From Anthoceros angustus (lineage: Eukaryota > Streptophyta > Anthocerotopsida > Anthocerotales > Anthocerotaceae): 64,000 nt of DNA. The notes below the pieces were generated by a model that saw only the letters and a list, made by a program, of their open reading frames with translations, was not told the origin of the DNA and did no database searches. Location of the stretch: assembly GCA_010909165.1 (NCBI GenBank), contig MU008168.1, forward strand, positions 1,302,001 through 1,366,000. The letters are read 5' to 3'. Every line of letters starts with the position of its first letter. Position 1 is the first letter of the stretch. This document shows positions 1 to 9,959 of this stretch, piece after piece. The position numbers were made by a program, and so were the translations under genes.

Positions 1-981
1 CCAGATCTGCACGCACACCATTCCTTCACGGGTGGCCGCCTGGAGGTCCCGCCCTACGGCCAGGCACAGCAGCCGCTCCCGAACCTTCATGAGCCCCTTG
101 ACGACAAGTAATGTGTGGGAGAGGGGAGGCCTGGCCACAGCCGTCCAGCTCCACCTGCCCCGCTCCAGATCGTAGGTCACCAGATTGCAGTCATCGAGGG
201 CGCCGGCCAGGCAGTAGAGCACGCGACCCACAAACACCCCCAGGTGACTCCCGCGCCGGTCTAACATCCCCTCGGGCACCTCCAAGGGGCTGCTCGTCTC
301 ACACCATGTCCCCAGCGCAGAATCGAAGACGAAAGTGGAGACAGGTTTTTCCCTCTCCGCGGGACCCTGCCGAGTGTCCCTCACCGCCACCAGCTTGAAG
401 CAGCGCGCCCGGTCATCCACGAACAGGCCGCGCAAATCCGCCATCTTGAATTGACCTGGAAGGGCCGGCACGCGGGCCCAGGACCGCGCCAGCGGGTTCC
501 CCACATACGTTGTGCCCATCTCCCCCGCCTCCTGCTCCGTCGTGGACCTGAGGCACATGAGCACGCCGACGCCCCCGAATACTATTGGGAGCTCAATCCA
601 TACAATTATTCGAGACTCGGAGACTAGGGGTGGATCGGAGACGTGGGACGCTAGGGATGGCATCCATGATAAGCTCTCGAACTTGTACCAGGTGTTGGAG
701 GCGGGGTCATAGGCACACGAGGCGTCATACACCTCAGATGTGGAGCCTATGACGAATAGCATCCGTTCCCGCTCTCCCCCTCGCAATTCTAACCGCTCAT
801 GCCAGAAACCCCGCGACGATATTGCATCCTTCCACGCTCTGCATACGGCACGCGACCGTAGCAGGCTTCCTGGCGGAAGCTTTAGCAGGATCGTGATCAG
901 CAAGTCTTCATGCAGCTGGCTCCACACATCTACGCTCTCCACCGCATCCATCCCGGATTCTAACACCTTCTCGGCATCCAT
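1..981 (-). CDS. F-box protein, kelch/galactose-oxidase-like (3' end beyond window)
   Basis: The minus-strand frame is open from an ATG at 981 to the window edge, 327 codons without a stop, so the C-terminus is missing. An upstream in-frame stop (TAG) makes 981 the first possible start; a second ATG lies ten codons in. Residues about 25-56 are an F-box (EDLLITILLKLPP, then RSRAVCRAW), the segment that binds Skp1 in SCF ubiquitin ligases. The rest has the spaced W/Y/G pattern of plant F-box/kelch-type substrate-binding domains (GNPLARSWARVPALP, FDSALGTW, DLERGRWSWTAV). The same blocks recur in the two paralogues at 4.4-8.8 kb, but this copy lacks their acidic N-terminal repeats. No intron is needed. 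It is the only F-box copy here without a frameshift, so it is probably the functional one. The substrate cannot be inferred. Confidence 0.85.
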   Translation of the reverse strand, partial: MDAEKVLESGMDAVESVDVWSQLHEDLLITILLKLPPGSLLRSRAVCRAWKDAISSRGFWHERLELRGGERERMLFVIGSTSEVYDASCAYDPASNTWYKFESLSWMPSLASHVSDPPLVSESRIIVWIELPIVFGGVGVLMCLRSTTEQEAGEMGTTYVGNPLARSWARVPALPGQFKMADLRGLFVDDRARCFKLVAVRDTRQGPAEREKPVSTFVFDSALGTWCETSSPLEVPEGMLDRRGSHLGVFVGRVLYCLAGALDDCNLVTYDLERGRWSWTAVARPPLSHTLLVVKGLMKVRERLLCLAVGRDLQAATREGMVCVQIW

Positions 982-1240
982 CGAGGATCCGAGCTACTAC
1001 GTGTCCATCCCAGACCCTAGTACCTCTGCGTCATCTCAATTGAACCTTCTCCCTCTGCATCATCTCAAACCTTCACGTTGCCGCACCCATCCCACACTCG
1101 TGTGTCCACCCCAAACCCTAGCACTTCCACATCCATATAAAACGCACTACATGTCAAACCTCCCGACACCACCAAGGTGACAAGGCTAACTATAACAAGC
1201 ACGAGGCTCTACGGTTGAACAATACCTCTGAAATATCAGT

Positions 1241-1453
1241 CTAACTTAGGATCCTCTTCTTCGGGAAACATGCACCCACAAAGACACAGTTGCCCTCGTC
1301 GGACCGCTTACAGAATTGCTTATGACCGCAGCCTCTTGCAGAAATTTTATTGCAGGGTTCCAAACCATTCATCCCCCGACACTTTCCAATAAAGGGCCAT
1401 GGAAAAAACTTTAAAAGCAAGAATAAAAAAATTAATCTGCAATCCGAAGTCAA
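1241..1453 (-). CDS. Small cysteine-rich ORF, possibly secreted, unrecognised
   Basis: This 70-codon minus-strand ORF has a hydrophobic N-terminus (RLIFLFLLLKFFPWPFIG) that could act as a signal peptide, although a Cys and an Asp precede it. Six cysteines follow with spacing C-x8-C-x7-C-x5-C-x7-C-x5-C, in a basic, glycine-containing context. The pattern suits a disulfide-stabilised peptide, but I do not recognise a named family. It lies about 260 bp upstream of the F-box gene on the same strand, in AT-rich DNA with no repeats of its own. It could instead be a 3' exon of a longer gene or a chance ORF. No homologue elsewhere in the window supports it. Confidence 0.3.
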   Translation of the reverse strand: MTSDCRLIFLFLLLKFFPWPFIGKCRGMNGLEPCNKISARGCGHKQFCKRSDEGNCVFVGACFPKKRILS

Positions 1454-1558
1454 TCAATAGCATCTACGGTTTCATATTTATTTCCCGCTATATAAATCAT
1501 AAAAATAATTATTATTTCTATATAACATATACTTGGCCAATTTTTAGATAAAAATTTA

Positions 1559-1890
1559 ATAAAGTCTATTCACCTTGTAACGAAGTCTATTCACCTCTTA
1601 ATGAAATCTATTCACCTTTTAACGAAGTTTATTCATCTTTAATGAAGTCTATTCACCTTTTAACGAAGTCTATTCACCTTTTAACGAAGTCTATTGACCT
1701 TTTAGCGAAGTCTATTCACCTTTTAACGAAGTCTATTCACCATTTAACGAAGTCTATTCATCTTTTAACGAAGTCTATTCACCTTTGAATGAAGTCTATT
1801 CACCTTTCAACGAAGTCTATTCACTTTTTAATGAAGTTTATTCACCTTTAATGAAGTCTATTCACCTTTTAATGAAGTCTATTCTTTTCA
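1559..1890. repeat. 21-bp tandem array
   Basis: About sixteen imperfect copies of a 21-bp unit, roughly CTTTTAACGAAGTCTATTCAC, run head to tail with point differences and a few shortened units. The array lies in AT-rich intergenic DNA. Short ORFs across it are translations of the repeat and were not called. Confidence 0.9.
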
Positions 1891-1984
1891 TTGTTTTTAT
1901 TGCTTCAATAATAACAACGATCCATCAAAATGCACCACGACTAAAGGCGCACAGGAGACGTGCACTACAAGGACTACTACCAAG

Positions 1985-2250
1985 ACCTTTACAATTGCAC
2001 ACGAGCTCTCACAAGCACAAGGCTAAGAGCTATGCAATTGCACACCAGCTCTCACAAGCACAAGGCTAAGAGCTATGCAATTGCACACCAGCTCTCACAA
2101 GCACAAGGCTAAGAGCTGCAATTGCACACCAGCCTCACAAGCACAAGGCTAAGAGCTATGCAATTGCACACATGCTGACAAGCACAAGGCTAAGAGCTAT
2201 GCAATTGCACACAAGCTCTCACAAGCACAAGGCTAAGAGCTATGCAACAG
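1985..2250. repeat. ~43-bp tandem array
   Basis: About six copies of a ~43-bp unit containing CAATTGCACACCAGCTC and CACAAGCACAAGGCTAAGAG, differing by small deletions. It follows the 21-bp array after about 100 bp of unrelated sequence. Confidence 0.88.
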
Positions 2251-2992
2251 GACTTGGCTCAAGCATCCAGCCATATGTGCCAAGAGGACTCTACAAGGCT
2301 CTTGAACATGGCTCTGATTTCATATACAAGAAAAAAAGCTGAGCCTTTATTGAGAGGGAACACGACACTCCCATAAAATGTGGGTTACATGCACTAGGCA
2401 CACTATATACTAGCTCATTAGCACACTTGCACATACCACACCTAATAGTTTTTTTCTTTTTGGTAAATAGTGATCACGTTAAATAGGATAAACCAAAAAG
2501 TCTGGGTACAAACGCTAGCAAAATGGAGTAGTCACTAAGCAAAAACAAGGATAACCAACTAAGCCATTGGAAAGAAGGACCTCGGAGAGAACAAAGATGA
2601 TGGAGATAACAATGATTCCAGATTTAGTCTTCAATATATCTATCTACATATATAAAATTATTTCAAGGAAAATATTACGTATTATATGTATATACTTGAA
2701 ACTTTAGAAGTAGCTTTACCAAAAGTTCTATTTAGTGGAATGTGGAGACTTTATAAAAAGAACGAGATGGGAAATCTCATCTACCCCGAGGCGAAAGGGG
2801 ACAACCCACTATGGGGCACCAGGCCAGGGACTTCCATCATCTTTGTTCTCTTTAGTAAACGAAGATGACATGGCTAATGTCGCCTACACGCTGCCAAAAA
2901 CCTGGCATGCATCTTCCACTGCACGGCATTTGCATATATGTTGATCAAGCAGTTGTCAGCAAGTGCTCAATGTGTGAGTGCAGCTGCATGCC
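2251..2992. other. AT-rich intergenic DNA without recognisable gene
   Basis: Both strands were read. Only short ORFs (about 60-70 codons at 2686-2944) are present. They overlap in two frames and show no recognisable domain. No RNA gene or transposon end was seen. Confidence 0.5.
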
Positions 2993-3153
2993 TTTTTGGA
3001 AGGCACCAATTCTTTAGGCATTGAGAAGGCAAGCTCATTTAAGGAACATAGTTACGCCAAAAAGTAGGCCCTTCTTTATTTCTGGAAGGCACCAAGTCTC
3101 CAGGCATTGAGAAGGCAAGCAACATTGTTAAACCAAAAAGCAGGCCCTTCTGC
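2993..3153. repeat. ~85-bp tandem duplication
   Basis: Two imperfect direct copies share GGAAGGCACCAA, AGGCATTGAGAAGGCAAGC and AAAAAGTAGGCCCTTCT-like blocks. A further partial copy (AAACCAAAATGCAAGCCCTT) is near 3365-3385. Confidence 0.8.
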
Positions 3154-3475
3154 CTCATTTGTCTGATGAGGTCTCTTAAACTGAAGACTAGTAGATGAGA
3201 AAATGCCTCAATTAGATCAATTCATGGATTTGACGCAGCTTGGTTGGTGTCCACTAAACACTTGTGCTCATGCCTCTTCTAATCTCTTTGGACAATATGT
3301 GCGGCTACATGCCCTGTTGTATAATTAGTACCAGTGCTCAAGGTAAGCAAATTTAAGCAGTAGTGTTAAACCAAAATGCAAGCCCTTGATAAGGCCTCAC
3401 GTCCCATCTGGCAATTTCATGTGAACACATTCTCTAGGCATGTTGTAAAAAATGTGGTAATATTAGGTAGCTCAC

Positions 3476-3548
3476 CGTATTTTGCATTGGTTGTGAAGAA
3501 CCTAGAAACATGTATTTTGCATTGGTTGTGAAGAACCTAGAAACATCT
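3476..3548. repeat. ~37-bp tandem duplication
   Basis: The block TATTTTGCATTGGTTGTGAA, followed by GAACCTAGAAACA, occurs twice in direct succession. Confidence 0.9.
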
Positions 3549-3609
3549 TACAGTTCCCATATTTTACAGTAACATATTTGTATAAATTTATTTCCAGATT
3601 TTATTTCAA

Positions 3610-3735
3610 ATAAATGTATAAGTTTTCAGATTTATGACAAGCCAAAAAAGTCTATACTTTATACTTTTCTAGATATGTATAAGTTTTTAGATTCATGACA
3701 AGCCAAAAAGTCAATACTTTATGCTTTTCTATATA
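3610..3735. repeat. ~60-bp tandem duplication
   Basis: Two copies of a block with ATGTATAAGTTTT, CAGATTTATGACAAGCCAAA and ACTTTATACTTTTCTA. It is also the outer end of the smaller inverted repeat, since a reverse-complement match lies near 9360-9420. Confidence 0.8.
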
Positions 3736-4406
3736 TGCTACTAGACCCCGTCCTGGATCATGTTTGCTCATGAATCATCTTGTTTGTCAACTGATTAAAA
3801 CAAAACACAACTCAAAAGAAGAGTAAAATAAAATTGAAAAGAATTCTTGAAAAACTGATATAATTTTTAAATCAGCAGTTTCGTTTATCTCAAAAAGATT
3901 CATTTTGACTCGCTACTCTTTCGGTTTCGGTAAACAGTTAATTTTCAGGAATATTAAAATTCTAAATTTTCACTTTTGATATGGATCATATCATGTTCAT
4001 AATCTAAATTTAAATAACAATATCTAATAATTAAAATATTTATTAGAAATAATTATATGATTTATCGATTTAATCTTTATTAATTTAATCTTCACTCATA
4101 GAGTTCTTGGTCAACAAGGTTTAACCTGCATATAAGTAATAATCAACCGAGGTATGCAGTACAAGGATCGAATCTACTACCCACCTAGTGTACTAAATGT
4201 ATCATAAGGTAAACCCTAAAGAACCCAAACGTGTGGTAAACCCTACCGAAGATAAAACTAAATGAAGCTGAAGAAGGAGGATAAATTGTGTACCCTGACG
4301 GTTTAGTCTATTGTCCCTGGTGATTTGTTGTGTTTATCCCTTTGTGCTTTGTTCTGTCTCGAGGTGGTCGACCCGCGCTCACTGTGGCTGCAGCTGGAGC
4401 TTGGAC

Positions 4407-5747
4407 ATGTCGTCATCGCACGTTCCAGCAATGCTAGGGTCTCGGATGGAGGAGGAGGAGGAGGATTCAGGCAACGAGTTACCTCAACAGATGGAGGAGG
4501 AGGAGGATCCATGCAACGACCTACCTCAAGAGATGGAGGAGGAGGAGGAGGAGGAGGAGGAGGAGGATCCATGCAACCAGCTACCTCTAGAGATGGTGAC
4601 AAAGATCCTGGCTCGGCTGTCGGTGCCGAGCCTGGTCCGGTCGCGAGCGGTGTGCAGAGAGTGGAATGAGGCGGTGTCATCGCGGCACTTGTTCCAGGAG
4701 CGGGTGGAATCGCGAGAGGGAGAGCGGGACCGGATGTTGCTGGTGGTAGGCTTCGTACGCGGGTCCGGCATCGCCTCTTGGGTCTACGACCGGTCGTCTA
4801 ACCGATGGCACAAGCTCCAGCTCCCGCCATGGCTGCGAGGCTCTCGAGCCAGGTCGGTGAAAATCCCGGACGTATCGCCGGACGGGGGCCTGGTGGTGTC
4901 CACCAGGTGCCCGGCGCAGGGCTTGGGCTTCCGCATCCTGCACCTGGGCAACCCGGTGACGGGCTCCTGGACCACCCTACCGGAGCTCCCACAGTTACTG
5001 CGGATCAATCACGTGCAGGGGATGTGGGCGGACACGGAGGCTGGCTCCTTCAAGCTGGTGGTTGTGGATGTGCAGTGGTGGGGCTTCCCGTTCGTCAACG
5101 GCCCCATCCACACCGGCGTCTTCGATTCCATGCTCGGGACATGGAGTGTGTCGACCTCCGCCTCGCCCATGCCCGACCAAGAGGCAGGCAGGTTCAACGA
5201 GTCCCAGGGGCCGTGTTTGTGGGCAGCGTGCTCTACTGCCTTACCACAGGGTGCAAGCTGCTGGCCTACGACCTGGAGCAGGCCAGCTGGAGCTGGTTGG
5301 CTGTGGCAACGCCTCCCGCTTCTGTTTGATTGACTGCAATGGGCCCGTCAACGTGCGGGGCCGGCTGCTGTCTTAGCCGAAGGCACGCGGACCCATGACA
5401 CAGTTCCGTATAATCATATGGAGATTTGGGAGCTGGACTTGGAGCGCATCGCCTGGACGGTGGTGGCCGCCATGCCCGTTCCCATGGTCAGTCACTTCTG
5501 GCGGTCTGGCCCGCGTCCGATTTTCGACCTATTGGAGTTCACGCCTGCGGATCGCCATGACCTCATCGTCGTGGCGGGGGACGACGAAGTTTACTTTATG
5601 CAGGAGGGGGGGGATCAAAGGATTGCGGCTCTCGATTTGCGAGGAACGCCTCCGGCATGGAGGTGGCTTCCCGCCTGCCCCAATAAATTTAAAAAGGGGA
5701 GTCTTCACTGCCTGGATCCTTGGCTGCAATTCGACTGCGGGCATTAA
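4407..5747 (+). pseudogene. F-box protein paralogue 2, frameshifted as sequenced
   Basis: From the ATG at 4407 the frame reads MSSSHVPAMLGSR. Three acidic repeat units (…DSGNELPQQ, …DPCNDLPQE, …DPCNQLPLE) follow, then an F-box at residues ~63-96 (MVTKILARL, RSRAVCREW). The downstream domain matches paralogue 3 and, more weakly, the gene at 981-1. Homology changes frame near 5200-5215 (around CAGGGG), again near 5310-5320, and again near 5370-5400 after a TAG that replaces a conserved Leu codon. The C-terminus (MEIWELDLERIAWTVVAAM … HFWRSGPRP) is readable to a stop at 5747. Either it is a young pseudogene or the frameshifts are sequencing errors. Alternative in-frame starts upstream of 4407 exist only with a non-ATG codon. 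Confidence 0.8.
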
Positions 5748-5759
5748 GCGAGATTAGGC

Positions 5760-6950
5760 TAAAAATGACAGTGTTCGTTTTGTGCTAGGGATGTTGAGTC
5801 CTCACTGTTACGTCCTTGGCTGCAGCCTGCAATCCTGCAGCTTGAAGCAACATTGGTCGGAACATGCATTCAACAACTGTCTGCAGCAATCACTTGTAGT
5901 AGCGACATGTATATAGCTGTAGGCTAGCTAGCTTCAAATCCAGCTTTTGTCCACCTGTGTTCTGCAATCAAAGCATCCTTTTATCTCCAATACCTGCCTG
6001 GTCGGCGTGGCTGTGCTCCATCGAAGCCCAGGTGCTTGGTGTATAATTCAGCAAGGGTGCAACATGTATACGCATCACCTGCGATGCATATGTACCATGT
6101 GAGCGAAGTGCAAAATTAGGATGAGTTCATCACATCAAATGTGCATGCCATTGAAGCGGATTGCATGCAGCCAAGGAAGGAATTGCCTTGCAATTGATCG
6201 ATATCACTCAATTCCAGGATTCGAGCTGTTACAGGATTTGATGCAAGGAGCCCGAATCAGGCCCTCTTCCTCGCCATCTGTCAAGACAGAATTCCGTCGA
6301 GCAGAGTGATGCCATCCTCCTGCATACTTGCAGTCGTTTCGCTGGATATGCAGATGGGCCATGGTGCTTTTTCTTCCAAACCGAGCTCTCCGGCTATTAA
6401 GCCTGAACATAGGGATTGGAAATGGGCATCGTAACGGCTGGAACCGTGAGCATGTTATTCGCCCAGCCTGATACATCAGCCTGATGGTGCTACTTTACTT
6501 GCTTTTCGTTGCACGTCAGTCACGAGGGACTAGTATGCTACTGTCACGTGAGGGCCGAAGTCCTGTTGTGGGTTTGAGATGTTTGTTAAATGCCTGCAAA
6601 AGTCTTGGGGATGCGGAGAGCTATGTGGTGTTTTGAAAGCATTGTTGGGCTGGACCCCAGGAAGCGCGTGCATAGGTAGAGCGGACTGAAACACTGAGAA
6701 AGGTAGCAGAAGCTAGCAGGAAACCTGCAGTGGCGAGCATTGAGTTGCTACAAAGATTTCTGGTGGGAGAAGGAGAGGATTGCGTTAAAAGTAGCTAGAG
6801 CGCGAATGCACGTCTGAAGCAGGAAGCGGAGGTCACCTACCTCACGCGACGGTTGGTGTTGAAGCCATCTGTGCGAGAAGGAGAACATCCAGGATCATGG
6901 CGAATTCTTGGTCTACTTTCCAGGCAGGTATGGGAGGCAAAGGGTGTTTT
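5760..6950. other. 3' flanks and spacer of the F-box inverted repeat
   Basis: 5760-5975 is the 3' flank shared with the other arm. About 6000-6930 is the single-copy spacer. Short ORFs (for example 6121-6309 on + and 6204-6476 on -) overlap on opposite strands and show no domain. No transposon ends were recognised. Confidence 0.55.
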
Positions 6951-7155
6951 GATTGCAGAACACAGCTAGACAAAAGCTGGATTTAAAGCTAGCTAGCCTA
7001 GAGCTATACATGCAGCTACTACAAGTGAATGCTGCAGACAGTTGTTGAATGCATGTTCCGACTGATGCTGGCTGCCAAATTGCAGGCTGCAGCCAAGGAT
7101 GTAAACAGTGAGGACTCAAGACTCCTAGCACAAAATGAATACTGTCATGTTTAGC

Positions 7156-8772
7156 CTAATCTGGCTTGATTCCCGCTGCCGAATTGCAGCCAAGGATCCA
7201 CGGAATGGAGACTCCCCTTCTTAAACTGATGGTCGGGCCCGGCGGGAAGCCATCTCCAAGTCGGAGTCGCTTCTCGCAAATCGACAGCCGCAATCTTGTC
7301 CCCCCCCTCCCGTTTAAAGTAAACTTCGTCGTCCCCGCCACGACCATGATGTCATGGCGATACGCAGGCGTGAAGTGAAATCCGTCGACGATCGGACGCG
7401 GGCCAGGCCGCCAGAAGTGACTGACCATGGGAGCGGGCATGGCGGCCACCACCGTCCAGGCGATGCGCGCCAAGTCCAGCTCCCAAACCTCCATAGCATT
7501 ACACCGAACTCTGTCATGGGTCCTGCGGTCCTTGCCCACGGCCAAGCACAGCAGCCGGCCCCGCACGTTGACGGGCCCGTTGCAGTCAAGCAAACGGAAT
7601 GGGCGAGGCCGGGCCGCCACAGCCAACCAGCTCCAGCTGGCCTGCTCCAGGTCGAATGCCAGCAGATTGCACCTTGTGGTAAGGCAGTAGAGCACGCTGC
7701 CTACAAACACGGCCCCATGGACCTGGTTGTACCTGACTGCCTCCTGATCGGGCATGGGCGAGACGCAGTGTTTCACACTCCATGTCCCCAGCTTGGAATC
7801 GAAGACGCCGGTGTAGATGGGATCGTCGATGATCAGGAAGCCCCACCACATCACGTCCACAGCCACGAGCTTGAAGGAGCAAGCCTCGGCGTCCACCCAC
7901 ATCCCATGCACGTGATCGATCCGCAGGAGGTCTGGGAACTCCGGTAGGGTGGTCCAGGAGCCCGTCACCGGGTTGCCCAGGTGCGGGATGCCCACGTCCC
8001 AGCCTTGCGCCGGGGACAAGGTGGACAGCACCAGGCCACCGCCCGGCGATATCTTCGGGGAGCTTCACCCACCTGGCTCGAGAGCCTCGCAGCCATTCGG
8101 GGAGCTGAAGCTTGTGCCAGCGGTTGGATGACGGGTCGTAGACGCAAGAGGCGATGCCAGAGTCGGGTAGGAAGCCTACCACCACCAGCATCCGGTCACG
8201 CCCTCTCGCTCGCGATTCCACCCGCTCCTGGAACAAGGGCCGCGATGACACCGCCTCCTCCACTGTCTGCAAACCGCCCGCGACCGTATCAGGCTCGGCA
8301 CCGACAGCCGAGCCAGGATCTTTGTCACCATGTCTTGAGGTAGCTCGTTGCATGCATCGTCCTCCTCCTCCATCTGTTGAGGTAGCTCGTTGCCTGAATC
8401 CTCCTCCTCCATCTGTTGAGGTAGCTCGTTGCCTGAATCCTCCTCCTCCATCTGTTGAGGTAGCTCGTTGCCTGAATCCTCCTCCTCCATCTGTTGAGGT
8501 AGCTCGTTGCCTGAATCCTCCTCCTCCATCTGTTGAGGTAGCTCGTTGCCTGAATCCTCCTCCTCCATCTGTTGAGGTAGCTCGTTGCCTGAATCCTCCT
8601 CCTCCATCTGTTGAGGTAGCTCGTTGCCTGAATCCTCCTCCATCCCAGACCCTGGCATTGCTGGAACGTGCGATGACGATATGTCCAAGCTCCCAGCGGC
8701 ACTCGAAGTGAGCGCGAGTCGACCTCCTCGAGACGCAACAAAACACAAAGGGATAAACACAACAAAGCACAA
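7156..8772 (-). pseudogene. F-box protein paralogue 3, two frameshifts, expanded acidic repeat
   Basis: The minus-strand frame opens at an ATG at 8772, or more plausibly at 8658 (MPGSGMEEDSGN); the MSSSH start of paralogue 2 reads ISSSH here. Seven ~13-residue units (MEEEDSGNELPQQ, the first one residue shorter) plus a variant (MEEEDDACNELPQD) lead into the F-box (MVTKILARLSVPSLIRSRAV). Near 8260 one base is missing relative to paralogue 2 (TGGA-GGAGGCG against TGGAATGAGGCG). Near 8050 one base is extra (GAAGATATCG against GACGTATCG). From ~8031 a single frame of 291 codons carries the intact remainder to a stop at 7156. The rest of the protein is well preserved, so inactivation is recent or the indels are technical. 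Confidence 0.82.
8335..8645 (-). repeat. 39-bp coding minisatellite (acidic repeat) in F-box paralogue 3
   Basis: Nearly identical 39-bp units, each coding for MEEEDSGNELPQQ, are repeated head to tail in frame directly before the F-box. The mirrored paralogue 2 has only three units, with lengthened Glu runs. The unit length is a multiple of three, so copy-number change keeps the frame. Confidence 0.93.
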
Positions 8773-8809
8773 GGGTTGTAGACTAAACCTTCAGGGTCCA
8801 CAATTTATC

Positions 8810-9627
8810 CTCGTTGGTGAGGGTCATTAGTTAAATCTTCGTTAGGGTTTACCTTAGGGTACGATTCCTTTGGGATTATTAGGGTTTATTTAATTTAGTA
8901 AATTAGGTAGATAGTGGAGTCGATTCCCATATCTTGATTGATTGTCATTTAGATGTAGCTCAAACCTGTCTACCAAGAACTCCTTGCTAATGGATAGGGT
9001 CCAAAATTGAATCAATGAATCATATGATTATTTATAATAAATATCAATAAATTATAGTATAGGTGATCTATATTAAAGTGACTGATTAGCGTTTCAATAA
9101 AGCTGAAATTGAGAGTCCAAAAGTTTTAATTAATGTCGTGAAAAATGAAAAGTAGGTGAAAGTCACCAAGTCTTCCAAAACCAAAGAGTAATGAGTCAAA
9201 CGAGTGTCATCCATATAGAGGAAGCCACTAATTTAGATATTACATCAGTTTCTCAAGAATTCTTTTGAATTTTGTTTTATTCTACTTATGAGTTGTACCC
9301 TATTTCAATTAGTCAAGGAACAAGGTGATCAATCAACAAAACATGATCGATGAGGGATCTCAAATATATCTAGAAAAGTATGATATATAAACTTGGCTTG
9401 TCATAAATCATTTATCAATAATTATGTACAATATCCTATGTATTTATGGTAGTTTAAATTATATAACTATTAATTTTATAAATTTATATATATATAACTT
9501 GTCACAAGAAAAATCTCTATATATTCTATATTTATATATATATTTGAAGCTTAAGCCTTGAAGCTTTAATAAAAGTGCTTCTTTAATAAATAATGATAAT
9601 ATAGCTAACCTTACCCGTTGGATGTGT
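8810..9627. other. AT-rich 5' flank of paralogue 3
   Basis: 8810-9430 mirrors the upstream region of paralogue 2 and probably holds promoter sequence, but no specific element was assigned. 9430-9627 is AT-rich (runs of TATATA) with only chance ORFs. Confidence 0.5.
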
Positions 9628-9945
9628 GTCACCATCGAGGTAGCTAGTTGCAAGGATCTTCCCTCCTCCTCTTGAGGTAGCTAGTTGCAAGGATCTTCCC
9701 TCCTCCTCCATCTCTTTGAGAGGCTAGTTACCCGGATCCTCCTCCTCCATCTCCTTAGCTAGCTATCGGGATCCTCCTCTTGAGGTAGCTCGTTGCATGG
9801 ATCCTCCTCCTCCTCCATCCGAGACCACAGGATTGCTGGAGTGTGCTATAGCGGCCGTGAGAGTGAGCGGGTCGACCACCTAGAGATGTAACAAAGCACA
9901 AAGGGGATAAACACAACAAAGGACAACGTTGGTCACCCAAATTTC
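9628..9945 (-). pseudogene. Truncated F-box N-terminus (acidic repeats only)
   Basis: The minus strand repeats the start of paralogues 2 and 3: the conserved leader (opposite of ACAAAGCACAAAGGGGATAA), the Ala/Gly-rich stretch and four to five degraded copies of the GGATCC/GAGGTAGCTAGTTGC repeat. The match stops right after ATGGTGAC, the codons that begin the F-box (MVT), at about 9628. Stop codons interrupt the reading frame. It is a broken third copy. Confidence 0.78.
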
Positions 9946-9959
9946 CGGATGACAAGACC

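Larger units (their letters stand above)
3600..5975 (+). repeat. Left arm of ~2.4 kb inverted repeat carrying an F-box gene
   Basis: This segment matches the reverse complement of 6955-9430 from the AT-rich 5' flank (AAAGAATTCTTGAAAAAC; opposite copy CTCAAGAATTCTTTTGAA), through the F-box gene, to the 3' flank (CTAGCTAGCTTCAAATCCAG). The whole transcription unit was duplicated tail to tail, and the axis is near 6.5 kb. Arms differ by many substitutions and indels and by the size of the acidic coding repeat. Confidence 0.88.
6955..9430 (-). repeat. Right arm of ~2.4 kb inverted repeat
   Basis: Reverse-complement counterpart of 3600-5975. It includes the 3' flank (GCTAGCTAGCCTAGAGC near 6980), the complete F-box unit, the upstream AT-rich region and the GACTTTTTGGCTTGTC-type block at the outer edge (here AAACTTGGCTTGTCATAAA near 9388). 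Gene order and orientation are mirrored. Confidence 0.88.

Noticed and set aside
4303-4680. Minus-strand 125-codon Pro-rich ORF
   Set aside because: Antisense of the Glu-rich repeats of F-box paralogue 2.
7586-8770. 394-codon minus-strand ORF with RRIQATSYLNRW/GGFRQRATSTDG-type repeats
   Set aside because: It is the out-of-frame translation of the 39-bp acidic repeat; the F-box and conserved domain lie in the neighbouring frames.
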